From assembly GCA_963853835.1 (NCBI GenBank), contig OY970835.1, forward strand, positions 37,584,047 through 37,648,046: DNA of 64,000 bases, in the 5' to 3' direction. The notes beneath the pieces were generated by a model. It had not been told where the DNA came from and did not search any database. It saw only the letters and a list, made by a program, of their open reading frames with translations. The DNA is from Calendula officinalis. Its lineage: Eukaryota; Streptophyta; Magnoliopsida; Asterales; Asteraceae. The translations under genes were made by a program, and so were the position numbers. Positions 55,801-64,000 of this stretch are shown here, piece after piece. The first letter of the stretch is position 1; the number at the start of each line of letters is the position of its first letter.

Positions 55801-56210
55801 ACAGTAAGCTTCACTATCTCACTAATTTGATCCAATCGCGTTCAATACTTGACCAATTTCTGTGATTCCAATCACAATCTATTCGAAAATCATTTCCTAA
55901 CACTCTGATCCGATTATCTTCTTCAATCCATAACAACACAACTTGAATTCTTCGATTTTCAGAGACTTTTTGACTTTCTCAACTTTTGCACAAAAATCAC
56001 TGAATCATGATCAATTGTTGATGGAATTGATCGAAATTTGATTCTATTGTTATTAGAATCAATGGAGAAACACTAATCTTCACTCAATTCATTGATTTAA
56101 ACAGAAAATTTACAACATTAATTTTCAAGTGACGAACAAACTTTTTCTTCAAAAAATCTTAGATCTGAACGAATCTAGCTTGAATTTGGATCTACTCTGA
56201 GAGAGTTTTT

Positions 56211-56516
56211 GCTCTGATACCAATTGAGAGATCTATTGTGATTGAATTCAAGCTAATTCATGGTGATTTGAGTGAGATTGAAGAATTAAGTGTGTGTGTT
56301 CTTGGTGTTTTAGTGTGTGTAAGTTGAGAGAGAATGAAGATGGAGGGAAGAGCTTTCAAAAGTGTAATTCAATAATGAGAGGAAAGCTTACATTGAAAGA
56401 CAAACATACAAGTATTTATACCATCTACCACTTAACAAGGGAATTGTTAACTAACGATATTAAAGGTCAAAACTTATTACATAAATGGTCCTAACAATAT
56501 ATGAACAATTCTAACA
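56211..56516 (-). repeat. Primer site and candidate 5' LTR of element C
   Basis: The minus strand reads TGGTATCAGAGC at 56222-56211, the initiator tRNA-Met complement. The LTR ends CTCTCA at 56225, two bases before it. A TATAAATAC box lies at 56420-56412. The outer end is probably TGTTAGAATTG at 56516, but without a second LTR this boundary is a guess. Confidence 0.65.
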
Positions 56517-57331
56517 GCTAATGAGACCGTTACACGTTAAATTGGTAGATAAATATGTTTGTAGTAAACTCGTGGAAATAAGAACTAAAATTATTGTGTT
56601 TTATCGTTATACTAAACTATAATCATGATAAATCACATATAACTCATAGAAAGATTAAAAACAAAATAGTGTATTAAAAAAGATCTCTAAAAGGTTAGGG
56701 TTTGATGTTAGGGTTATTGGTTAAGGTTGATTGTCTCTAAATCTATTTTAAAATCCAATATATTTTATGCAACAAGCATGATCAATATATTTTCATTCTA
56801 ACCCAGAATTGTAGAATAACAACTCCAAGAACATTTGTGACATGAGCCTATTTCTTGATCAAAGTCTACGGTCACAATTCAGAACATAAAGTTCGTTATG
56901 ATTGAAAATCTTAAACAATTACTTTAGTTTGGGTAAAGAAATTCAAACCCACAACTTATGTATTTTGTTGATCATAAATCAAACACTTGCACCTAGTTAA
57001 TTCCTTAAACCATTTTCAGTGTCCTTCCAGTGAAACAAATTAGATTCGATTCATTAAGTGATATCTAAGTGGGCAGTATGCCTTATTCGAATCTATCTTT
57101 TTTTTTTAAGAATAAACTCCAGCTATTTTTTTATCTGTTGAGAAAATGTCTCGGCAAATCTTAAACCGAAAACCTTTTGAAGGAACCCCAAGGATCTTTG
57201 ATGATCAATTGATTTAGATCAATCGGATAAGGATCGAAATGAGTTAGACATGATTTTTTGATTCACCTACAATCGTGTCGTCCATAATCTTTTTTTAGAA
57301 ATAATGAATGGGTCATTCATTCATTTATTTA
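56517..57331. other. Intergenic; spacer and PPR 3'-flank fragment
   Basis: No gene. 57240-57331 matches the spacer after the PPR-tail copies (TTCACCTACAATCGTGTCGTCC; compare about 38509 and 44925). A dispersed-repeat fragment lies near 57070-57185. Confidence 0.45.
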
Positions 57332-58785
57332 CTAGCCTATAACCCGTGATAAATCACGGGTGACTTATAAAATTTTTCATAATCTTTTTATAATTCCAAA
57401 ACAGAATTGAGTGCCTTTAACATAGAAAGATGAGTATGGTTTAACTTGCATACTTATAATTAAGGGATATGTTTAATCTTTAATGGATCAAAACACATAC
57501 AATGCACAAGCACAAACATATTATGTGTGTATTAGCTTCAAAGCAATCGACTCGAAACTTAAAGTTGCCCAAAAATATAGTTTTAATGCATAAGATGTCC
57601 ACCATTTTATTCACAATATATATTATTATTATTGAAACAAATTTATAATACCGAATATCATCATAGATAACAATATACCTTCAGTGGTGGCCCGTTTTAT
57701 TTATTATAACTTCATTTAAGGCCTCATTTGGTAATTACATTTCTCAATTACCAATTATTATAAGAATAACGAACTTTAAAGTAGACCGAATTACAACCTT
57801 GTATTTACCAAGCTGGAACACCCGTTAAAATATGAGGCTCAACCACTCAATTTGCCCATTTTATAAACATATTAGACACACTAATTAGTTACTTTAAAAA
57901 AATAGAAAACATTACCGATCAAGTATACCGTTTTGGCATGTACCAAAAAACTACCTATTTTGACCTGCTCCGTGGCCCAACGCATTTTACCACCTCTAGG
58001 TCAAGAATTAGAATGATGACATTTGTCTTTTTCATCAAACTCCTCTGACTATACACGACTTAGGGTAGTGATTTTGGGACCACATAAATTACTTCACCTA
58101 CCACAACCACTCTTTTACAGTACTTGTACAATATGCTTTAAATGTTGTACATTGTGGTAGGTGAAGTAATTTGTGTGGTCCCAAAATCACCACCCCACGA
58201 CTTAATATTTATTACATACAAATATTAAAAAAAACCTAACAATTTAAAGAACTCTTAATTAGAAGTTCTTTTACCTCTAGGGTAACATTCCTATTCGAGC
58301 ATTGTAATTTATATAAAGATAAAGATTAATATCAATTTTATTATAATGATTTATCCTTAAAATATGCAATTACCAAAATAATTAATATTAATAGTAATAT
58401 ATATATATGGAAAATTAAAACACTTTCCTTAGAATATAATAAATTCGAGAAAAAACTTATCTAATTAAATCCCGAAATTTATTTATATTCAAAAATAGCA
58501 TTTTATTCAAAAATAGCATTATGTTACTATATATATAAAGAAACTATTTTAAACATTCCTTTTTGATTACATGTCAGCGTGAGCGTGGGACTTAAATACG
58601 GTGGTATTACCATAACGTGTAATTTTAAACATTCATTTTTCGAATTGCAGGAACAATAACGTGTCATGAGTTGGCGGACAAGTGGCGGCCATGTCAGCTT
58701 GAATAATGACGTATTAATGACGTGTAAAGAGCTACGTGGCAAGAATTCAAAAACGCTTTCTTTTATTATACTTCGTATATAAAGA
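57332..58785 (-). mobile_element. Non-autonomous Helitron
   Basis: On the minus strand it begins TCTTTATATACGAAG (58785) and ends with hairpin ACCCGTGA-TTTA-TCACGGGT (57361-57342) followed by TATAGGCTAG (57332), the TC...CTRR form of a Helitron with its 3' hairpin. It sits exactly between A (57331) and T (58786), with no target duplication. The paralogous spacer at about 44975-45000 lacks the insert and shows the empty site. 1454 bp, with no helicase ORF. It carries a nested hAT MITE. Confidence 0.85.
58063..58196. mobile_element. Short hAT foldback MITE nested in the Helitron
   Basis: 134 bp, almost fully self-complementary: GGGTAGTGATTTTGGGACC against GGTCCCAAAATCACCACCCC, with arms continuing through TTACTTCACCTACCACAA. 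Perfect 8-bp duplication ACGACTTA (58055-58062 and 58197-58204). The RNA would fold into one long hairpin. Confidence 0.9.
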
Positions 58786-59329
58786 TTTTTAGCAAAGGCG
58801 ATGGAGCCCCAAAAATTCATTAAAGCAACAATAATGTACAAAATCAAGAGTTACTTATTTTTTTTACCTCAATGAGATTTAAACCTCCGACCACAAGTAT
58901 GAAGTCAAACACATATATGGCTAAACTCCCTTTGATCACCCCAATTAATGTGTAAATATGATTACCTCAATTAATGTGTAATATAATTACGACAATATTA
59001 TTATTTCAGTTATCATTTAAATCTCAACAAAACAATTTAGAAGGTTATAGACATATTTTCAGGACTTTCAACGCACTTGACGTGTTAACTTTTTAACCAA
59101 ACTTTTTTATTTGACCGCTTTATATAAAACATCACTCAAATCGCCTGTAAATTACTCAAATTGCCACCTATCATGCAATGTTTTATATAAAGTTTCTTAT
59201 TTGACCCGTTTCACATCAAACATAAGTTGGACAATTAATAACTAAAACGGTTAAAACATTATTTATTGCAACTTTCTCGATAAATCTTTTTGGCAGCAGC
59301 ACAGTAATTAGTAAAAGTTTACATTTTGC
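58786..59329. repeat. Shared spacer, copy between Helitron and DEFL paralog
   Basis: Contains the blocks GAGCCCCAAAAATTCATTAA (58805), AACAATTTAGAAGGTTATAG (59032) and CTTTATATAAAACATCACTC (59129) seen around 38565-39140, 41640-41800, 43535-43640, 61650-61745 and 62330-62470. No gene. Confidence 0.7.
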
Positions 59330-59783
59330 GGTTGTTTATAGGAGATGGGGTAGGGTTAAACCTGCAAATTTAAAATATAATCTTAATCTAAATCAAAAAC
59401 AAAATCAAGTAAAGAGTGGTGAAAAAACAGATATCAAAAAATACAAAACCAAGAATTGAGAATCAGACCAAAATAATGGGTCCGGTTCGGTTCCGATTCT
59501 TTCGGGTTATAACCGAAAACTACATCATCAATATAAAAGGGGTAACGTTCCATGGTTTTCGGGTTCTAGACCTGAAAAAACTGGAACCGAAACTAAAAAA
59601 CCGAGAACCAATAAAGACAAAAGAGAGGAACCACCCAACCGGTTCTGGTTCTGGTTCCGTTTCGAGTTTAGTATTTCGGTTAACATGAACAACCCTGATG
59701 GTAAGTCACAAAAGTTCTAGTGAAGAATTACCTATTGTCATGATAGATAAAAGAAATGTGGAGAAAATCAAAGATTTCATCAT
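59330..59783 (-). pseudogene. Defensin-like pseudogene lacking its cysteine-rich domain
   Basis: Exon 1 (59732-59783, 52 nt) is intact, with ATG ATG start, the same signal peptide (one Cys to Ser change) and the GT donor. The intron and acceptor TTTGCAG are kept, but exon 2 begins GTTTAACCCTACCCC at 59361 and goes straight into the Pro-rich tail; the part that encodes all eight cysteines in the 43717-44386 gene is gone, and TAA is met two codons in. It cannot make a defensin. Confidence 0.8.
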
Positions 59784-60402
59784 GTTTGATATTTTTTTTG
59801 TTTATAATAAGTACTATGTCTTGTAATCAGCGTATTTATATAAGAGAAGAAGGGATCAAAGCTTGTGAAAATTCAAATAACTGCATTTATTGTTAAATTT
59901 ACTCTTTTTTAACGGTGCCTAATCTACCATATTTATTCACAATGGAATTTGAACCCATGACCTATAGGTCATGGACAACATCTTAAAACAAACTTCAATA
60001 CTATTTTGCTACAAGTCTTGTTAAATTTACTTAATATTAAGATAAATGGAAGAAACAAAATGTTAGATATCAGAGATACAATTTTAAATTAATTGTAATT
60101 TTTAACAGCAAATCTCAATTTACTCATAAATACCATTTATGTCCATTATAAGATAAATTACAATGTATGCACATCAACATATGTATTATATGAAAAGCCA
60201 ACAACTTTAGACTGTTTGACGTATGCACTTTTTAACCAAACTTATTATCTAACGACTTTATTAAAAATATGACCCAGTTTTTTAGTTTTAGTTTTTACTT
60301 TTATTTTTTGTCCGGAAAATCATGATCAATTCTTAAATACCACATATGTTCACAATGAGATTTGAACCTCCGACTATAAAGATGATGTCAAACACCATAT
60401 CT
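59784..60402. other. Intergenic, upstream side of the DEFL paralog
   Basis: 59784 to about 59900 resembles the upstream region of the intact DEFL gene (CTTGTAATCAGCGTATTTATATAAGAG). The rest is dispersed-repeat fragments; no gene. Confidence 0.5.
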
Positions 60403-61216
60403 AGGGCTGTGCAGTTTGAACCGGACCAAGACCGACCGGGACCGGAAGAACCGAACCGGACCGGCGCCGAACCGTAGCTTCCAGTCCGGTCCTCGGTCCG
60501 TGTTTTTTGAGAACCGAGATTACCGGTCCGGTCCGGTTTTAAACCAGAAAAACCGGAAAAAAACCGGAAAAAAAAAGAAACCTGCGATTTTTTACTGTCC
60601 AGCCCATCAAATAAGCCCATCCAGCAGCTTTAGCCCAACATCCTATTAAAAAAAAACCCTCACGTTCAAACCACACGTACGATTACGACCGTCCGTCTCT
60701 TCAATTCGTTTCTATTCAACTTCTTCGTTCATTCGTTGCAAGCTCCAACCATCGATCAATATTATGTCGAACTCGCAATCCGATAATAGTGATTCTCAAT
60801 TTCAGGTATGATTGTATAACTATAACATGTCTTAATTCAGTACTTTTGTTAATAACAGAATGTTAATACGTGCATGGTGATAATTACAGAATGTTAATAC
60901 TCGTAATGCCATGATTTTTAATTACAGAATGTATCAACTGAATGCTAATCATTGTTAATTACAACCCAAAAAAAGTGCAGAAAACACTCCAAAAACATCC
61001 CAAAAACAGCCCAAAAATAGGGCAGAAAACAGTCCAAAAACAGGCAAAAAAGTGTCCAAAAACAGGCCAAAAATACTGCAAAAAACAGTCGGTTATAACC
61101 GGTCCAAACCGGTCCAAAACCGAAGGAAACCGGAAATTAACTGAAACCGACCGTCGATCACCGGTCCGGTCCTCGGTCCATCGAATCTGCTTTTTTCGGT
61201 CCTCGGTCCGGTCCGA
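60403..61216 (+). mobile_element. Deletion derivative of a hAT element with a first-exon remnant
   Basis: Begins TAGGGCTGTGCAGTTTG (the T at 60402) and ends in GGTCCGGTCC wording at about 61216. CCGGTCC-rich arms at both ends surround a gene-like 5' region. ATG at 60764 starts a 14-codon exon (MSNSQSDNSDSQFQ) that ends at an AG|GTATGA donor (60805/60806). The interior then passes into a tandem CCAAAAACAG minisatellite (about 60966-61090). No transposase core remains and I found no target duplication. Confidence 0.55.
60966..61090. repeat. CAAAAACAG minisatellite
   Basis: About nine imperfect copies of a 12-14-bp unit (CCAAAAACAGGC) inside the hAT derivative. Confidence 0.7.
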
Positions 61217-61251
61217 CTAAATGCCATTTGGTCACCAATTAATGTGTAAAT

Positions 61252-61639
61252 CAGGGGCGGATGTAGTATATAGCACACGGTGGCACATGCTACTACACGA
61301 AAAATTTCGGTACGTTAATTTTCGGAACTTTTTTTTTGTTATTGTATTTCGAATACATTAATATATATCCGAAAAGGCATAATAATACATGTATGTTAGC
61401 TAGCACAGTTGGCTAACACCTTGTGCATGTATAGAGGAGGTTTAGAGTTCGAATCTTGGCCTTGTTATTTTTATAAATCAACTTTTTTTCCTTTCTTAGC
61501 CTCTATATTACAAGGGTTTTTTTTTTCACAGCCCATATATTTCAACTTTTTCCTTTTTAACCCTATATATTTCAAAAAAATATCTTTATAGCACCACAAC
61601 GGTGCTACCACTGGTGGAAATTTCTAATTCCGCCCCCTG
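61252..61639. mobile_element. hAT MITE with a tRNA-like segment inside
   Basis: 388 bp, ends CAGGGGCGGATGTAG and (complement) CAGGGGGCGGAATTAG, perfect 8-bp duplication GTGTAAAT (61244-61251 and 61640-61647). The joined flanks restore the spacer seen near 58945. Inside, TAGCACAGTTGG (61401-61412) and GAGTTCGAATC (61445-61455) have the sequence and spacing of RNA polymerase III A and B boxes. Confidence 0.88.
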
Positions 61640-62048
61640 GTGTAAATATGATTACCCCAATTAATGTGTAATACCATTAAGACAATACTATCATCTCACT
61701 TGTCATTTAAATCTCAACAAAACAATTTAGAAGGTTATAGATATATTTTCGGATTGGGGTTAATGATGCTCTGACACGATTACCGTATGATGAGCTCTTT
61801 TTAGTCTTTTAAAGATCAAAAAGATCAGAAATGGTGGAGTATACTGCTGAAGAATAAGAAGACGTATTAGGTGTTTGTTTCATGTTGTTCTATTTTGTAC
61901 ATAGTTCGTTTTTATGGTGTATTTCCTTATAATACTTGTTAGTTTATTTCTAGCTTTCAATTAAGTTAATATATTTCTTGGAGGTCTTCAGGAGAGTGAT
62001 GGCTTTACCAAATGTCGATATGTTGCCTTCTTTTGCTGATAAAAAAAA
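61640..62048. other. Spacer copy and intergenic sequence
   Basis: 61648-61745 is another copy of the shared spacer (AACAATTTAGAAGGTTATAG). 61750-62048 holds nothing recognised. Confidence 0.5.
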
Positions 62049-62316
62049 GTGTAAATTACAGAAACTAACCCTGTGGTATATCCGATTATGCATTTCTGTC
62101 CCTAAACTTTTTTTGTCAGTTTTTTTGTCCCTAAAGATTTTTGGATGATCAAATTGAAATGTCGGAGAATTATGAAGGTACAAAAATTGCCCATTATATG
62201 AAAAGACGGAAAAGTGAAATCCAATAATCTTTAGGGACAAGAAAACCGACAAAAAAAGTTTAGGGACAGAAATACAGAATCGGATATACCACAGGGACAA
62301 TTTCTGAAATTTACCC
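62049..62316. mobile_element. Inverted-repeat MITE, Mutator-like wording
   Basis: Arms of about 90 bp: GTAAATTACAGAAACTAACC and TTTCTGTCCCTAAACTTTTT are mirrored by AAAAAGTTTAGGGACAGAAA and GGGACAATTTCTGAAATTTAC. The flanks are A-rich, so the target duplication is ambiguous. No ORF. Confidence 0.7.
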
Positions 62317-62764
62317 TAAAAAAATAGACAAATTCAAGAAGGTTATAGACAAATTTTCAGGACTTTCAAAGCATCTGACTTCACTTTTTAGGTCAACTTT
62401 CTTTATTTGGCCTCTTTATATAAGACATCACCCAAATCGACTTGTAAGTTATTCAAATTTGCATATTAATAAACAAAATGGGTCAAAATTGCCACCTTTT
62501 ATTAGACAATCATTTTAGCTAAACTTTTACATCGAAACTATTTGACCCATTTCAAATATAACACAACCCGAATAAACCCATAAAAACAGTAAAGGATACA
62601 AACTTGTCACCTCTATAATACCTCATTAAAACGACAAACAAAATCCAGGTGTATGTACAAATTTGATTATAATCAATGGAAAAAATCTAAATTTTTCACA
62701 TGTTTTCAGCTATACACCTTCTCCTTAAAGCCTAATTTCTTTTTGTTAATTTGTAACAAAATTG
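62317..62764. repeat. Last spacer copy and 3' flank of the transporter gene
   Basis: 62330-62470 matches the spacer (GAAGGTTATAGACAAATTTTC, CTTTATATAAGACATCACCC). The remainder up to the stop codon at 62765 is the 3' flank of the minus-strand gene. Confidence 0.55.
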
Positions 62765-63894
62765 TTACCTTTGAGCCTCAGATTCTCGTTCTCTTCGATA
62801 AACAAAAACCCGTTTTTCTCTTCCAACCCGTCTCGTTTTTCTCCTTCTTTTACTCAACCCCGTTTTCTTTTCTTTTCCATCTAAATCGTGTGTAACGGGC
62901 AATTTTTGAATCCAAAAAACTGGCACTAAAGCAGCCAAAAACTGTACAAAAATTCCTACATGAAGTTTTGAATAGTCAACCGAGGTTATTCCAAGAAACG
63001 AGGCCATTCCAACACCCAAAAACCCGCTAAAAATAGACGACAAACAAAAGGCCGATGCTAAGAATGACATCAGCGATCCTTCACTACCCGAAGGTGCTAA
63101 ACTTGCAAAAAGAACTTGAAAAGGTAGAATCTTGAATTGTGTAATCACTTCCGAAATACCCGAAAAACAAACAACAAAAACGTTATTCGGGATCCCAAAT
63201 TTAAGGTTTATTTGTCTCACAAGAACAAGATCAAGAAGTAAAGAACACGCGTACACAATTTGAACGGTCCCGATTAGTTTCCGCATTGAGATCGTTTTGA
63301 AAAAACGGTTGTAGAGAATCGTTGCACCTAATAACAATATTTGGCCCGTAACTTTTGACATCCCGATAATAAACGGGTCAAGATTCAATATCTGTGTTTG
63401 GTAACAAAATAAAGAACCCGATAAAATCGGAACCATAGAAATCGAACCCACAACCCAAAAAAGTGGCCCGAAAACACCTTCACCTCTAATCGCTAAAACA
63501 AGATTTGAAAATTGTGTTTTGATACTCGATGAGATCGATTCGTGTTCATTTGAAGAACATGGTAAACCGAGAGATGATTCTTTTGTTGTTAAAGATGACA
63601 CAAGTTGGAGAGTGAGTAACGATGCAAAAATCAAGAACATGAATTTTGGTTCGTGTGTTTTTAACAGAAAATAACCGCCTAAAAAGTTGCCTAAAACTCC
63701 ACCGATAGCTAAAGCCATGAAAGCGTATGATTGAAGACCGTTTATATTTTTTTTTGACCGAATTCTGCAACGAGTGCGTCTTTTGCAACTTCTGTAATTG
63801 ATACACCAAGATTACTTAGAAGAACACATGTCATGAGAATTGGTAGGAATTTACTTGCACTTGGGATTAATGACATTGAACCCCATGATAATAT
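62765..63894 (-). CDS. Folate-biopterin transporter family protein, 3' exon (5' part outside window), one frameshift
   Basis: Membrane protein of the FBT/BT1 family (major-facilitator type). The exon starts after a TTTTGCAG acceptor at 63894/63895 and ends with TAA at 62765. Seen: ILSWGSM, a segment with LLSNLGVSITEVAKDALVAE, GGVLGNFLGGYFL, then several hydrophobic spans and a basic C-terminus ending RRERESEAQR. The reading frame changes at a run of nine A on the coding strand (plus-strand T 63747-63755); sequence on both sides is family-like. The run may be one base short through sequencing or assembly error, or the gene may be recently broken. Known: family members move folates, pterins or other solutes, some in plastids; the substrate here is not known. 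Confidence 0.8.
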
Positions 63895-64000
63895 CTGCAA
63901 AACAACTGAAAAACTTGATATCAATCACTTTAAAGAGTAAATTAAACGGAAGGTCTCTGTGTTATATCACTTATTGCAACCTCAATCCTATAAGTTTGTT
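63895..64000 (-). other. Intron of the transporter gene (partial)
   Basis: Upstream of the acceptor at 63895; the rest of the gene lies beyond the window. Confidence 0.5.

Larger units (their letters stand above)
47095..56516 (-). mobile_element. LTR retrotransposon C, decayed and 3'-truncated Sirevirus-like copia
   Basis: Reads right to left: 5' LTR (about 56225-56516), primer site (56211-56222), leader with palindromes (55322-56210), gag (52100-55321), pol (48577-52000), clustered polypurine tracts (48341-48450), and hairpin-repeat region (47153-48258). No 3' LTR is present before the LINE remnant, so the end is truncated. Multiple frameshifts and stops. It differs from A and B: it lacks ACTACTG arrays, and its pol is clearly a different lineage. 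Confidence 0.85.

Noticed and set aside
56690..56750. Telomere-like wording GGTTAGGGTTTGATGTTAGGGTTATT
   Set aside because: Only a few degenerate units; not a telomeric array.
60333..60649. ORFs on both strands in the CCGGTCC-rich arm of the hAT derivative
   Set aside because: Simple CGGT wording; no transposase motif.

Overview
This is a nuclear window from a flowering plant, AT-rich and dominated by transposable elements, with five host protein loci and one tRNA. Plant origin is shown by an SRA-SET methyltransferase of the SUVH2/9 type, an AWPM-19/PM19 membrane protein, an E-class PPR gene, a defensin-like peptide gene, a folate-biopterin-transporter-family gene, and Stowaway, Tourist, hAT, Helitron and Sirevirus-like elements. 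The long third ORF of the two large copia elements resembles proteins I associate with Asteraceae; that family assignment is an inference only.

Layout. 1-900: nothing recognised. 909-990: tRNA-Ser(AGA). 2691-4670 (-): intronless SUVH2/9-like gene. 5195-6518: three small DNA elements (Tourist-like, Stowaway, hAT-like). 6861-29735: a Ty1/copia element (A) of about 11.4 kb whose 3' LTR was split by a second element of the same family (B, 17854-29287). Both insertions have exact 5-bp target duplications (CTCTG for A, TTACT for B). B has open reading frames for gag, pol and a third 1144-aa protein, and its two 617-bp LTRs look identical. A carries two nonsense mutations. 30528-32021: tandem repeats with Stowaway insertions and a hAT MITE. 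32736-34057 (-): three-exon PM19-like gene. 36048-37866: PPR gene with one frameshift.

37.8-62.6 kb: a locally duplicated block built from copies of the PPR 3' end, a defensin-like gene (one intact copy at 43717-44386, one gutted copy at 59330-59783) and a shared spacer. Two solo LTRs, a LINE ORF1 remnant, a decayed Sirevirus-like element on the minus strand (element C, about 47.1-56.5 kb), a Helitron and several hAT MITEs have landed in it. Paralogous spacer copies act as empty sites and support several insertion boundaries. 62765-63894 (-): last exon of a folate-biopterin transporter family gene whose 5' part lies outside the window.

Most unusual signals: (1) the heptamer ACTACTG and its complement occur about 54 times in element B, in LTRs, untranslated spacer and all three ORFs; (2) a candidate 119-nt phase-0 intron, conserved in A and B, would remove the gag stop and put gag in frame with pol; (3) the third ORF of A and B has its own gene-like 5' region (TATA box, telo-box, strong start context); (4) element C has six spaced repeats downstream of pol whose stems show compensatory changes, plus a leader packed with the palindrome GTTCGGGCCGAAC. 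All counts and comparisons were made by eye.
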